Shown in pieces: positions 1 through 6,796 of a stretch of 10,000 nt of DNA. The number at the start of each line of letters is the position of its first letter. The stretch's first letter is position 1. This DNA comes from Kiritimatiellota bacterium (GTDB taxonomy: Bacteria > Verrucomicrobiota > Kiritimatiellia > JAAZAB01). The position numbers were made by a program, and so were the translations under genes. The DNA lies in NCBI GenBank assembly GCA_008636095.1, contig VSJD01000231.1, positions 1 to 10,000 of the forward strand, written 5' to 3'. The notes beneath the pieces were generated by a model, which saw nothing but the letters and a program-made list of their open reading frames with translations, searched no databases and was not told where the DNA came from.

Positions 1-1365
1 ATCATCGGCTACTGGATTTTCCGGATCGCCGCCAGTACCCGTCGGACAGCGAGCGTGGGACGCAAGAAAGGCGGCAGTCCGATTCCGTTCATCCTGGTGG
101 GTCTGGCCGTCATGGCCATCGGTTATATCGGCGTGTTCTTCGGCAAGCTGATCAAGAGCGCCGTTTCGCGCCAGCGCGAGTTTTTGGCGGATGCCGCTTC
201 CGTGCAATTCACACGCAACCCGGACGGCCTGGCCGGCGCGCTCAAGAAGATCGGAGGATTCGTGGCAGGGTCGCGCATCCAGAATCCTAACGCCGAGGAG
301 GCCAGTCACCTGTTTTTTGCCAACGGCCTGGGTCAGTCGTTCCTGAACCTGATGGCCACGCACCCGCCACTGGTCGAACGCATCCGGCGGATTGATCCCG
401 CCTTCAGCGGCGATTTTGCCGCCGTGAATGTGGCACCCGTGGCAGGCACAAATGATGCCAGTGCGGCGATTACCGGCTTCGCCCAGGCAAGCGCAAGTCG
501 CCGAGACACGGCGACGGAATTCAGTCACCCCGCAACCATTCCCCTGCGGCCATATGAAACTCTGCAAAGCGTCGGCCAGCCGCAGGCGGAAAACCTGGCC
601 TACGTGACCACCCTGCTCAACGCTTTACCCGAAGCCATTAAAACCGCGGCCCGCGAACCGATCGGCGCCCGCGCCCTGATTTACGGCCTGCTGATCAGTA
701 CCGACGAATTAATCCGTAACGCCCAACTCCAGGTCCTGACCTTGAAAGCGGACGCGGATGTCGCCGAGCGGACGCGGGCACTGGCGCCTGAGCTTGCGTC
801 CCTGCCGGCGGCGGCGCGTATGCCGCTGACCGATATGGCACTGACCGCTCTGCGGGCGCTGTCGCGTGCACAAGCAGAAACCTTCCGGGACAACCTGCGT
901 GCGCTGATTGAGGCCGATGCGACGATCTCGCTCTTTGAATACATGCTGGAACGCATGGTCGTTCGCCGCCTCGCAAGCCAGTACGGCCGGCCGCGCCGTG
1001 TTGTAGTCCAGTATTACGATCTCAAACCTCTCCTGCCGGCGGCCACCACCCTGCTCTCCACCCTGGCTTACTACGGCCAGCCGAAAGATGATCAGGCGGT
1101 GGCGCGCGCCTTCCAGTCCGGCGCGGCACGGCTGAATTCGACCCGGCGCCTGCTCCCGAGGGAATCATGCGGACTGGCCGCTGCGGACCAGGCGCTGACC
1201 ATTCTGAATACGGCGTCACCGGCCATAAAAAAAACGATCCTGGATGCCTGCGTCGCGTGCGTCGCCGCGGATGGCCGCACAACGGTGACCGAAGCCGAAC
1301 TCCTGCGCTCGGTCGCCGATGCGCTGGATTGCCCCATCCCACCCTTCGTACCCGATGCGGAGTGA
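1..1365 (+). CDS. M48-family membrane zinc metallopeptidase with TerB-like C-terminal domain, 5'-truncated
   Basis: This is the C-terminal part of an integral-membrane M48 (HtpX/Ste24-like) peptidase. The frame is open from base 1, so the true start and the HExxH zinc motif lie left of the window. A GTG at 55 is only an internal codon. A hydrophobic segment at about 82-150 (IPFILVGLAVMAIGYIGVFF) precedes the family signature SRQREFLADA at about 169-198, whose Glu is the expected third zinc ligand. Next comes NPDGLAGALKKIGG, then the THPPLVERIRRIDP segment typical of the end of the M48 domain. The remaining roughly 310 residues are an alanine-rich helical extension. It ends in a stretch (about 1230-1350) with AADGRTTVTEAELLRSVADA, which resembles TerB-like helical domains. 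The peptidase should be in the inner membrane; its substrate is unknown. The phosphatase gene follows after 36 bp, so co-transcription is likely. Family assignment is firm; the tail assignment is tentative. Confidence 0.88.
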   Translation: MIGYWIFRIAASTRRTASVGRKKGGSPIPFILVGLAVMAIGYIGVFFGKLIKSAVSRQREFLADAASVQFTRNPDGLAGALKKIGGFVAGSRIQNPNAEEASHLFFANGLGQSFLNLMATHPPLVERIRRIDPAFSGDFAAVNVAPVAGTNDASAAITGFAQASASRRDTATEFSHPATIPLRPYETLQSVGQPQAENLAYVTTLLNALPEAIKTAAREPIGARALIYGLLISTDELIRNAQLQVLTLKADADVAERTRALAPELASLPAAARMPLTDMALTALRALSRAQAETFRDNLRALIEADATISLFEYMLERMVVRRLASQYGRPRRVVVQYYDLKPLLPAATTLLSTLAYYGQPKDDQAVARAFQSGAARLNSTRRLLPRESCGLAAADQALTILNTASPAIKKTILDACVACVAADGRTTVTEAELLRSVADALDCPIPPFVPDAE

Positions 1366-1401
1366 AACATCATTCAAATAATTACGAGAGCATGTTACTT
1401 C

Positions 1402-2211
1402 ATGAAGAAAAAACCAGAATCCCCTGCCCTGCCCTCCCTTGACCGCCTGCTCGCCTGCGCGGAAGCGGCTGCGCGTGCGGGTGGCAAGCATGCCCTGAAG
1501 CATGCCCATCGCCGGCGCATCGTTGCGCAAACATTTGCCCACGACGTCAAACTGAAACTGGATCGCGAATGCCAGGACGTGGCCGAGCGGGTGATCCGGA
1601 AATGCTTTCCACGCGCCGTAATTCTGGGCGAAGAAAACACCGTAAAGCCCGCCGCGGCTGATGTACTCTGGATCATTGACCCGATTGACGGCACCGTTAA
1701 TTATTTTCACGGCCTGCCGTTATGGTGCTGTTCGGTCGCTGTTCAGGTTCGGGGGCGCGCAGCCGCCGGCGCCGTGTATGCACCGATGTTGGGAGAATGT
1801 TACACCGCCCATCGCGAACGCCGGGCAACCTGCAACGGCAAGCCGCTCGCTGTATCGGCCACGCGCCGCCTGAAGGACGCCGTGATCCTCACCGGCCTCA
1901 ATAAGCGCAACGATCTGCTGAATCACTCGATCGCGCTTTTCCATAGGCTCTCGCGCAAGACGCAGAAACTGCGCATCATGGGATCAGCCGCACTTGACAT
2001 CTGCCAGGTGGCTGCCGGCCGGGCGGACGCGTTTTTCGAATCCGGGATTTATCTGTGGGACGTGGCCGCCGCCGGCCTGATTGTCGAACAGGCCGGAGGA
2101 CGCGCCGAGATTATGCCAAGCAAGCCCCCATACCAATTACGGATTATAGCCAGCAACGGCCGCTTGCACACCCCGCTGAGGCGGCTGATATTGCAGGCTG
2201 GGACAATATAG
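1402..2211 (+). CDS. Inositol monophosphatase family phosphatase
   Basis: This is a 269-residue Mg-dependent sugar or inositol phosphatase of normal family length (260-275). All the metal-site motifs are present: GEE at residues 76-78, DPIDGT at 93-98 followed by VNYFHGLP, and WDVAAAG at 219-225, the C-terminal WDxAAG signature. The DPIDGTxNFxxG-type core and the short length fit SuhB/IMPase better than fructose-1,6-bisphosphatase. CysQ-like 3'-phosphoadenosine phosphatase cannot be excluded, and the natural substrate is not readable from sequence. The ATG at 1402 has only a weak GAGAG upstream (1386-1390). An ATG at 1392 is in another frame. The gene lies 36 bp after the M48 gene and is probably in its operon. 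It converges with arnD, leaving 23 bp between the two stop codons and no clear terminator hairpin. No signal peptide is seen, so it should be cytosolic. Confidence 0.9.
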   Translation: MKKKPESPALPSLDRLLACAEAAARAGGKHALKHAHRRRIVAQTFAHDVKLKLDRECQDVAERVIRKCFPRAVILGEENTVKPAAADVLWIIDPIDGTVNYFHGLPLWCCSVAVQVRGRAAAGAVYAPMLGECYTAHRERRATCNGKPLAVSATRRLKDAVILTGLNKRNDLLNHSIALFHRLSRKTQKLRIMGSAALDICQVAAGRADAFFESGIYLWDVAAAGLIVEQAGGRAEIMPSKPPYQLRIIASNGRLHTPLRRLILQAGTI

Positions 2212-2234
2212 GCAAGGGTTTATCCCTCGGCAGA

Positions 2235-3122
2235 TTACACCGTCTTATGCACAGCTACCCAGCCGTCCCTACCAGGCACGTCCCCCCTCGCGATACGACC
2301 CGGAGGAATGGTCAAAGCAGCGGGCAAAAGAGCGCCCAAGGTCGTGAACTCGTGCCCTAGCGAACGCGCCTTCTGCACGAACCGTTCGAACAGGTCCCGG
2401 CAAATGATGCCTTCAACTTCGGCATGGATGGTGAATATATTAAGCCGTCCAGGCTGGATGAGCGACAGGATGTAATCATTATAGGTTTCCTGCGTAACAC
2501 CCGGCTGACCGATAACCTCATCATAGGTCGGCAGGGTGACAGGTATCTGGGGTTGGTTCAACGGAACGCTTGCGACTACTGGACGGAAAATCGTCTGCCC
2601 GCGGCAGTCACTGTTGAATGCGAAAGGGAAGCGCTCTTTTTCACGCAAGGCCGCTTCCGTACAACGCCAGCCGGGTGCCGCCGAACAAGTCGGCGGCACG
2701 CCGACGATTGTGGTCATAAGATCAACCCCCCGTGCCAGGCTGACACGGATGGCCTCCGGAGGCATATGCTCGATGTGCGCCTGCCAGGTGTAGTGATCCC
2801 AGGCGTGAAATCCCATTTCATGTCCAGCGCCGGCGGCCATGCGCAGGCAATCGCCAAGGCGCTTGCCGATGATCGTCCCCGGCCAGCACGTGCCCCGCAG
2901 AAGAATGTCCCAGCCGTAAAGCCCCGCGGCATGACTGCGCAACATCTTCACCAGGAAGTGTGGCCGCACCAACCGCCAGAGGTGGCGCCCCATGTTATCG
3001 GGCCCCACCGAAAAGAAAAACGTGGCATGGATGCCGTGGGAGGCCAGTAGACGGCATAAGGTCGGTACACCGTCGCGCGTACCGCGCAACGTATCCACAT
3101 CAATGCGTAATCCAATTTTCAT
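2235..3122 (-). CDS. arnD: 4-deoxy-4-formamido-L-arabinose-phosphoundecaprenol deformylase ArnD
   Basis: This is a 295-residue NodB-fold (CE4) deformylase, almost the same length as Escherichia coli ArnD (about 296). It removes the formyl group from undecaprenyl-phosphate Ara4FN, giving the Ara4N donor for lipid A, probably at the inner membrane. Long stretches match the enterobacterial protein as I recall it: GLRIDVDT at residues 4-11, FFSVGPDNMGRHLWRLV at 36-52, LYGWDILL at 68-75, CSAAPGWR at 146-153, NSDCRG at 170-175 and TIHAEVEG at 231-238. The expected metal and catalytic residues are D8/D10, H106 and H110 in FHAWDH, and H233. The ATG at 3122 is preceded directly by an in-frame TGA (3123-3125), so the gene cannot start further upstream. 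No Shine-Dalgarno is visible at normal spacing, though a GGGAGG lies about 38 nt upstream. It follows arnA by 143 bp, the same order as in the enteric arn operon. Confidence 0.96.
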   Translation of the reverse strand: MKIGLRIDVDTLRGTRDGVPTLCRLLASHGIHATFFFSVGPDNMGRHLWRLVRPHFLVKMLRSHAAGLYGWDILLRGTCWPGTIIGKRLGDCLRMAAGAGHEMGFHAWDHYTWQAHIEHMPPEAIRVSLARGVDLMTTIVGVPPTCSAAPGWRCTEAALREKERFPFAFNSDCRGQTIFRPVVASVPLNQPQIPVTLPTYDEVIGQPGVTQETYNDYILSLIQPGRLNIFTIHAEVEGIICRDLFERFVQKARSLGHEFTTLGALLPAALTIPPGRIARGDVPGRDGWVAVHKTV

Positions 3123-3219
3123 TCAAAGAAAAACAGAATTCAAAATGGCAAGCGAAAACACCTCCCGAGCAAAATGAATGACTTTCTACCAAAGACCAAA
3201 GCCCCAAGATCTGATTTGT

Positions 3220-3254
3220 TCTGACCTCTGACTTCTGACCTCTGACTTCCGACT
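3220..3254. repeat. Heptamer tandem repeat (TCTGACY)5 between arnA and arnD
   Basis: Five consecutive 7-bp units read TCTGACC, TCTGACT, TCTGACC, TCTGACT and TCCGACT on the plus strand, so C and T alternate at position 7 in the first four and the last unit has one change. Read on the minus strand this is the GTCAGAGGTCAGAAG type of repeat. It fills part of the 143-bp arnA-arnD spacer, starting 12 bp beyond the arnA stop. The rest of that spacer (3123-3219) shows no gene and no T-tailed terminator. Function is unknown; slippage-generated noncoding repeat is the simplest reading. Confidence 0.85.
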
Positions 3255-3265
3255 AACTGGACTGT

Positions 3266-5293
3266 TCATGCTTCGTCTTCGATGCCGAATTCACCGGATG
3301 CGACGGCTTCCTTGAGGAAGAAATCCAGGGTCTCATTCACCGACTGTTCGAGCGGGATCGTGGGCGTCCAGCCGAGCAGCTTTTGAGCCTTGCGAATACT
3401 GGGCCGCCGATGCGCCACGTCCTGGTAGCCGACGCCATAATAACGGCCGCTTTCCATCTCCTGGATGCCGGCAAACGGCGGGAACTTGTTCCGCAGGGGA
3501 TGCTGTTTGAATTTACGGATCAGGATTTCGGCCAGTTCCTTGATGCTGGCTTCGTTGACCGGATTGCCGATGTTGAAAATCTGGCCATCGCATTTACCAT
3601 CCTGGTTTTCGATGATCCGGAACAGGCCTTCGATGCCATCCTTGACGTCCGTAAAACACCGTTTCTGCTCGCCGCCATCGATCAGCCGGATGGGACTGCC
3701 TTCGACCAGGTTGAGAATCAACTGGGTAATGGCGCGCGAACTGCCGATACGCGCCGAGGTCAGGCTGTCGAGCCGCGGGCCGATCCAGTTGAACGGTCGG
3801 AACAGGGTAAAACGCAGTTTCTCGTGCTGGCCGTAGGCCCAGATAACGCGGTCCAGGAGCTGTTTGGAGCAGGAATAAATCCATCTCTGCATCCGGATAG
3901 GCCCCAGGATCAGGCGCGAGTTGTCCTCATCAAATTCCTGATCGTCGCACATGCCATACACTTCCGAGGTCGAGGGGAACACGATGCGTCGGCCATATTT
4001 GACGCAGTAGCGCACGACGCGCAAGTTTTCCTCAAAGTCCAGGTTAAACACCCGCAGGGGATTGCGCGTGTATTCGATCGGCGTGGCTATGGCCACCAGT
4101 GGCAGGATGACATCGCATTTGCGCACGTGGTACTCGATCCACTCGCGCGAGATGGAAATATCGCCTTCGTCGTAATAAAAATCAGGCCGCTTGAGAAGCC
4201 GAGCAATCTTGTCCGAGTGCAGGTCCATGCCGTGCACCACATAGCGGCCGCTATCCAGAAGCCGCTCACTGAGGGCATTGCCAATAAACCCGTTCACGCC
4301 CAGGATCAGCACCGCGGTTTTACGCTTGGCTTTGACCTGCCGCCGCGCACCCAGGCGCGTCCCCTTCGCCAATCCCAGGACAGCCGATACCTGGGCGCCC
4401 GCCATGACAATATCTTTCTCCGGCTGGGCCTGTTCCACCTGCACGACGCCCTGACTGCAAGCCACGGTCAGCGGATCGGTTGTCAGTACCGTGCCGGTAT
4501 TTTCGTTCGCCTTCGTTTTTTTTCCACCTTGGCGGATCAGCCTGCTGGCGGATGCCGTGGCCGACCACACCAGCAACTTGCGGTCGCCGGCCCAGGTGAA
4601 CGCGCCTGGATAGGGATGCGTCACGGCGCGGACCAGGTTGCAGATGTCCGCCGCGCTTTTGTTCCAATCAATTTCGCCATCTTCCGGGCGACGCCCGCCG
4701 AAATAGGTGGCTTTTGTCTGGTCCTGCGGCGTACGCGGCGCCTTCCCCGTACGGATGCGCGGAAGGATTTCATCCAGAAGGCGCGTGGCGGCCGAGGTCA
4801 TTTTGCCAAAGAGCGTCAGGGCCGTATCGTCCTTGCCAATCGGCACCTTGGCCTGGGCTACGATATCGCCATCATCCGGGTGCGGCGTCATGTAATGCAA
4901 GGTCACGCCGGTTTCTTTTTCGCCGTGAATCAGCACCCAGTTTACCGGACTGCGTCCGCGGTATTTTGGCAGGAGCGACCCGTGCAGGTTGATACAACCC
5001 CGGGGCGGAATGTCCAGGATCACCGGCTTCACCATCTGGCGGTAATAAAACGAGAAGATGATGTCCGGCTTCAGCGCCCGGATTTTTTCCGCCCAGATCG
5101 GATGGTTGATATCTTCCGGCGCATAGACCGGGATACCGCGCGCGGCCGCGCGCTCCGCCACGGACTGAAACCAGACGAACTCGCTGGGATTGTCCTTGTG
5201 AGTGAAGACCGCCTGCACGTCAAACCCGTTCCGCAGAAGCGCCTCGAGGCCGACACACCCAATATCATGATAGGCTAAAACAATTGTTTTCAT
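3266..5293 (-). CDS. arnA: Bifunctional ArnA: UDP-L-Ara4N formyltransferase / UDP-glucuronate C4-decarboxylase
   Basis: This is a 675-residue cytosolic enzyme with the enteric ArnA fusion architecture (E. coli about 660). Residues 1 to about 305 are the formyltransferase: FSFYYR, then [21 protein letters not shown] with N102 and H104, and D140, matching the known E. coli catalytic triad at the same numbers. Residues from about 325 are the SDR decarboxylase: GVNGFIG at 332-338, STSEVYG at 441-447, YSCSK with Y473 and K477, and R629 in the AHRRPSIR segment. These sit 10 residues later than E. coli E434, Y463, K467 and R619, because the linker (about 245-268) is longer. It makes UDP-4-keto-arabinose from UDP-glucuronate and formylates UDP-Ara4N. 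I chose ATG 5293, which aligns with E. coli MKT and has GGAG 5 nt upstream, over the GTG at 5320. An A8 run (plus-strand T8, 4516-4523) lies in the linker. Confidence 0.97.
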   Translation of the reverse strand: MKTIVLAYHDIGCVGLEALLRNGFDVQAVFTHKDNPSEFVWFQSVAERAAARGIPVYAPEDINHPIWAEKIRALKPDIIFSFYYRQMVKPVILDIPPRGCINLHGSLLPKYRGRSPVNWVLIHGEKETGVTLHYMTPHPDDGDIVAQAKVPIGKDDTALTLFGKMTSAATRLLDEILPRIRTGKAPRTPQDQTKATYFGGRRPEDGEIDWNKSAADICNLVRAVTHPYPGAFTWAGDRKLLVWSATASASRLIRQGGKKTKANENTGTVLTTDPLTVACSQGVVQVEQAQPEKDIVMAGAQVSAVLGLAKGTRLGARRQVKAKRKTAVLILGVNGFIGNALSERLLDSGRYVVHGMDLHSDKIARLLKRPDFYYDEGDISISREWIEYHVRKCDVILPLVAIATPIEYTRNPLRVFNLDFEENLRVVRYCVKYGRRIVFPSTSEVYGMCDDQEFDEDNSRLILGPIRMQRWIYSCSKQLLDRVIWAYGQHEKLRFTLFRPFNWIGPRLDSLTSARIGSSRAITQLILNLVEGSPIRLIDGGEQKRCFTDVKDGIEGLFRIIENQDGKCDGQIFNIGNPVNEASIKELAEILIRKFKQHPLRNKFPPFAGIQEMESGRYYGVGYQDVAHRRPSIRKAQKLLGWTPTIPLEQSVNETLDFFLKEAVASGEFGIEDEA

Positions 5294-5298
5294 AATGG

Positions 5299-5302
5299 CT
5301 CC
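5299..5302 (-). promoter_or_regulatory. Ribosome binding site fixing the arnA start
   Basis: GGAG on the minus strand, 5 nt before ATG 5291-5293. It supports this start over the in-frame GTG 27 nt upstream, which would add nine residues absent from known ArnA proteins. Confidence 0.75.
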
Positions 5303-5341
5303 ATTTTGAATTGACTTCACAAACCACGCTTGAGGATTACC

Positions 5342-5513
5342 TTAACCTTTCGACGCGCCCTTCGACTGGTTCGACTTTGCTCACCACAGGTCTGCTCAGG
5401 GCTTGCTCAAGGTTAACCCTGCCTTCGTCCCGAACTCAGGCCGAGGGGAGCGGAGGCCTGTCTTCAGGCCGCAGTCGAAGCCCGCCTGCCCTGAGCGAAG
5501 TCGAAGGGCAGGG
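5342..5513. repeat. REP-like palindromic repeat block between amrS and arnA
   Basis: This block occupies most of the 298-bp spacer upstream of arnA. It contains several degenerate copies of the CCCTTCGACTTCGCTCAGGG-type motif. The clearest is CCCTGAGCGAAGTCGAAGGG at 5490-5508. Others are at 5358-5377 (CCCTTCGACTGGTTCGACTT), 5471-5483 (GCAGTCGAAGCCC) and 5392-5402 (CTGCTCAGGGC). The arms GCCCTTCGACT (5357-5367) and AGTCGAAGGGC (5499-5509) are a perfect 11-bp inverted repeat. Inside, TTAACCTT (5342-5349) pairs with AAGGTTAA (5409-5416). The block is GC-rich and potentially strongly folded. It resembles the dispersed repeats of many environmental bacterial genomes. No gene is supported here. Confidence 0.75.
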
Positions 5514-5517
5514 TGAT

Positions 5518-5541
5518 CCATTCATGTTTTTACATGAATGG
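5518..5541. repeat. Perfect 10-bp hairpin downstream of amrS
   Basis: CCATTCATGT and ACATGAATGG form a perfect inverted repeat around a TTTT tetraloop. It lies 50 bp beyond the amrS stop. In the amrS direction no U-tract follows (next bases ATCACC), so it is not a standard intrinsic terminator. It could stabilise the amrS mRNA 3' end or act as a protein site. The stretch 5542-5591 up to amrS shows nothing else. Confidence 0.6.
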
Positions 5542-5591
5542 GTTAGGTTAAGCAAGCCAGCGAGAAAAAGCAAAAGTTATTTTCAGGGGGA

Positions 5592-6584
5592 TCACATCAC
5601 CACGTCGGCGGGACGGCCGCACTGACGGCAGGCATGGTTGACGATGCCGACGATGCGTGTGGCATACCCCTGCCGGACGATCAGCTCCTGGGCGCACTGC
5701 GGGCAGAACGTATTCTGTCCCGCGCTCGTCATTACATTGCCCATGTAGACGTAGGCCAGATCCCGCTTGCACCGGGCGAAGGCGCGCTCCAGTACGGCCG
5801 CCGGCGTGGACGGGAGATCCATCTTGTATTCCGGGTGGTAGGCGCTCAGGTGGAGCGGCGTCAACGGGCCCAGGTTCGCGGCCATCCAGGCCGAGACCTG
5901 GCCAACCTGTTCCTCGCCGTCATTCAACCCGGGGATCAGCAAATTGGTGATTTCCACGTGGTTGCCAAAGGCCACCGCCTGGCGCGCGAACCGGAGCACG
6001 GGCGCCAATGCGCCGCGACATTGCTGTTTATAAAAGGACGCATCCATGCTCTTGATGTCAATGTTCAGCGCGTCAATCAGCGGCAACAGCTCCGCCGCAG
6101 GTTTTTCCTCGACAAACCCGTTGGTCACAAGCACATTGAACAGGCCCGCCGCGCGCGCCAGTTGCGCGCAATCCTGAATAAACTCATAATTGATCAGCGG
6201 CTCGTTGTAGGTATAGGCAATGCCCGGGGAATTCTGATCCCGGGCGGCCTGCACCACCTCGTCCGGCCGGAACAATTGCGCTTGCGTGTTGACGGCCTGG
6301 GAAATCTGCCAGTTCTGGCAGAACCGGCAGGCGAAGTTACAGCCCCATCCGCCAATGCTGAAAATGGCGCTCCCGGGATGAAAATGGAACAGCGGTTTTT
6401 TCTCGATCGGATCGTTATGCAGGGACGAGATCAGACCGTACCCCGTCGCCATCAGGCCGCCATCAACCACCCGCCGAATGCCGCATAAACCGGTTTTCTT
6501 TTCGGCAATCACGCAGTGATGCGGACAAAGCTCACACTGAACTTTTCCCGCTTCGGTTGTTCGCCAGAACAAAGCGCTCTTCAT
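5592..6584 (-). CDS. amrS: AmmeMemoRadiSam system radical SAM enzyme (AmrS)
   Basis: This is a 330-residue radical SAM protein of the AmrS group, related to pyruvate-formate-lyase activating enzymes. The N-terminal cysteine cluster CELCPHHC (17-24) plus C34 in GLCGIR is typical of the family. The SAM cluster motif CNFACRFC gives C82, C86 and C89, followed by NWQISQ. GIAYTYNEP (121-129), LVTNGF (152-157), NIDIKSMD (174-181) and NLLIPGLND (214-222) are further family blocks. Two CxxC pairs near the end (294-297 and 319-322) suggest a zinc-ribbon-like tail. The family name comes from partners AMMECR1 and Memo, neither of which is here. The reaction is not established to my knowledge. I chose ATG 6584 because AGGAGG lies 9 nt upstream; the open frame extends 38 codons further but lacks family similarity. 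A nearby ATG pair (6591-6593 and 6588-6590) is a less likely start. arnA follows on the same strand after 298 bp. Confidence 0.92.
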   Translation of the reverse strand: MKSALFWRTTEAGKVQCELCPHHCVIAEKKTGLCGIRRVVDGGLMATGYGLISSLHNDPIEKKPLFHFHPGSAIFSIGGWGCNFACRFCQNWQISQAVNTQAQLFRPDEVVQAARDQNSPGIAYTYNEPLINYEFIQDCAQLARAAGLFNVLVTNGFVEEKPAAELLPLIDALNIDIKSMDASFYKQQCRGALAPVLRFARQAVAFGNHVEITNLLIPGLNDGEEQVGQVSAWMAANLGPLTPLHLSAYHPEYKMDLPSTPAAVLERAFARCKRDLAYVYMGNVMTSAGQNTFCPQCAQELIVRQGYATRIVGIVNHACRQCGRPADVVM

Positions 6585-6796
6585 GGCCATCATCCTCCTC
6601 CCCGCATGGTCCGATTGCCGGCATCGTTCCCCCATGCACATGATGGCAAAAAAAATATGCAATGCAAGCACCCATCCCGTACCATCGAAAAAAACCAATG
6701 CGCCTTTTTTGCTTGCGGTAACTGGCCACCGGTTTATGCTGATCTTTATTTGATTTTTTTCTTATCATCCTCGCGACCAAAAGACAACCATCTATC
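6585..6796. promoter_or_regulatory. Divergent amrS / anSME promoter region
   Basis: This 212-bp AT-richer region separates two divergent genes and must hold their promoters. For the plus strand, TTGCGG (6713-6718) and TATGCT (6735-6740) are spaced 16 bp and could be a sigma-70-type promoter about 55 bp before the anSME start. GCAAGCA (6664-6670) and TGCTTGC (6710-6716) form a 7-bp inverted repeat that brackets an A7 run and a T6 run, which could also pair. No confident minus-strand promoter was picked out. No small gene is supported. These are weak matches by eye. Confidence 0.35.
6594..6599 (-). promoter_or_regulatory. Strong Shine-Dalgarno fixing the amrS start
   Basis: AGGAGG on the minus strand, 9 nt from ATG 6582-6584, inside a GGGGAGGAGG purine run. 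It decides against longer in-frame starts up to 6698. Confidence 0.75.

Noticed and set aside
2424..3050. 208-codon plus-strand frame antisense to arnD
   Set aside because: ArnD on the other strand is unambiguous, and this frame is a compositional shadow.
3123..3166. Possible leader peptide before arnD: GTG at 3159-3161 in frame, ending at the TGA that touches the arnD ATG, near GGGAGG
   Set aside because: The GTG overlaps the GGGAGG itself, so the ribosome site is at an unusable distance, and no other start at proper spacing gives more than a few codons.
3383..5278. 631-codon open frame on the plus strand, antisense to arnA
   Set aside because: It is a shadow of a GC-rich gene: the opposite strand matches ArnA end to end with catalytic residues, and this translation shows no recognisable domain.
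5518..5541. Hairpin as an intrinsic terminator of amrS
   Set aside because: The stem is AT-rich and is not followed by a U-tract in the amrS direction; it is kept only as an inverted repeat.
5311..5625. 104-codon plus-strand frame between arnA and amrS
   Set aside because: Its translation includes PALSEVEGQGD, the typical false peptide from reading the CCTGAGCGAAGTCGAAGG-type repeat as protein; the DNA is repeat, not gene.
5634..6488. 284-codon plus-strand frame antisense to amrS
   Set aside because: The opposite strand carries the radical SAM cysteine motif and family blocks; the antisense product has no coherent domain.
6585..6698. N-terminal extension of AmrS from the longer open frame (MVFFDGTGWVLALHIFFAIM)
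   Set aside because: It looks like a membrane segment, but the strong AGGAGG before ATG 6584 and the family N-terminus right after it make the extension untranslated upstream DNA.
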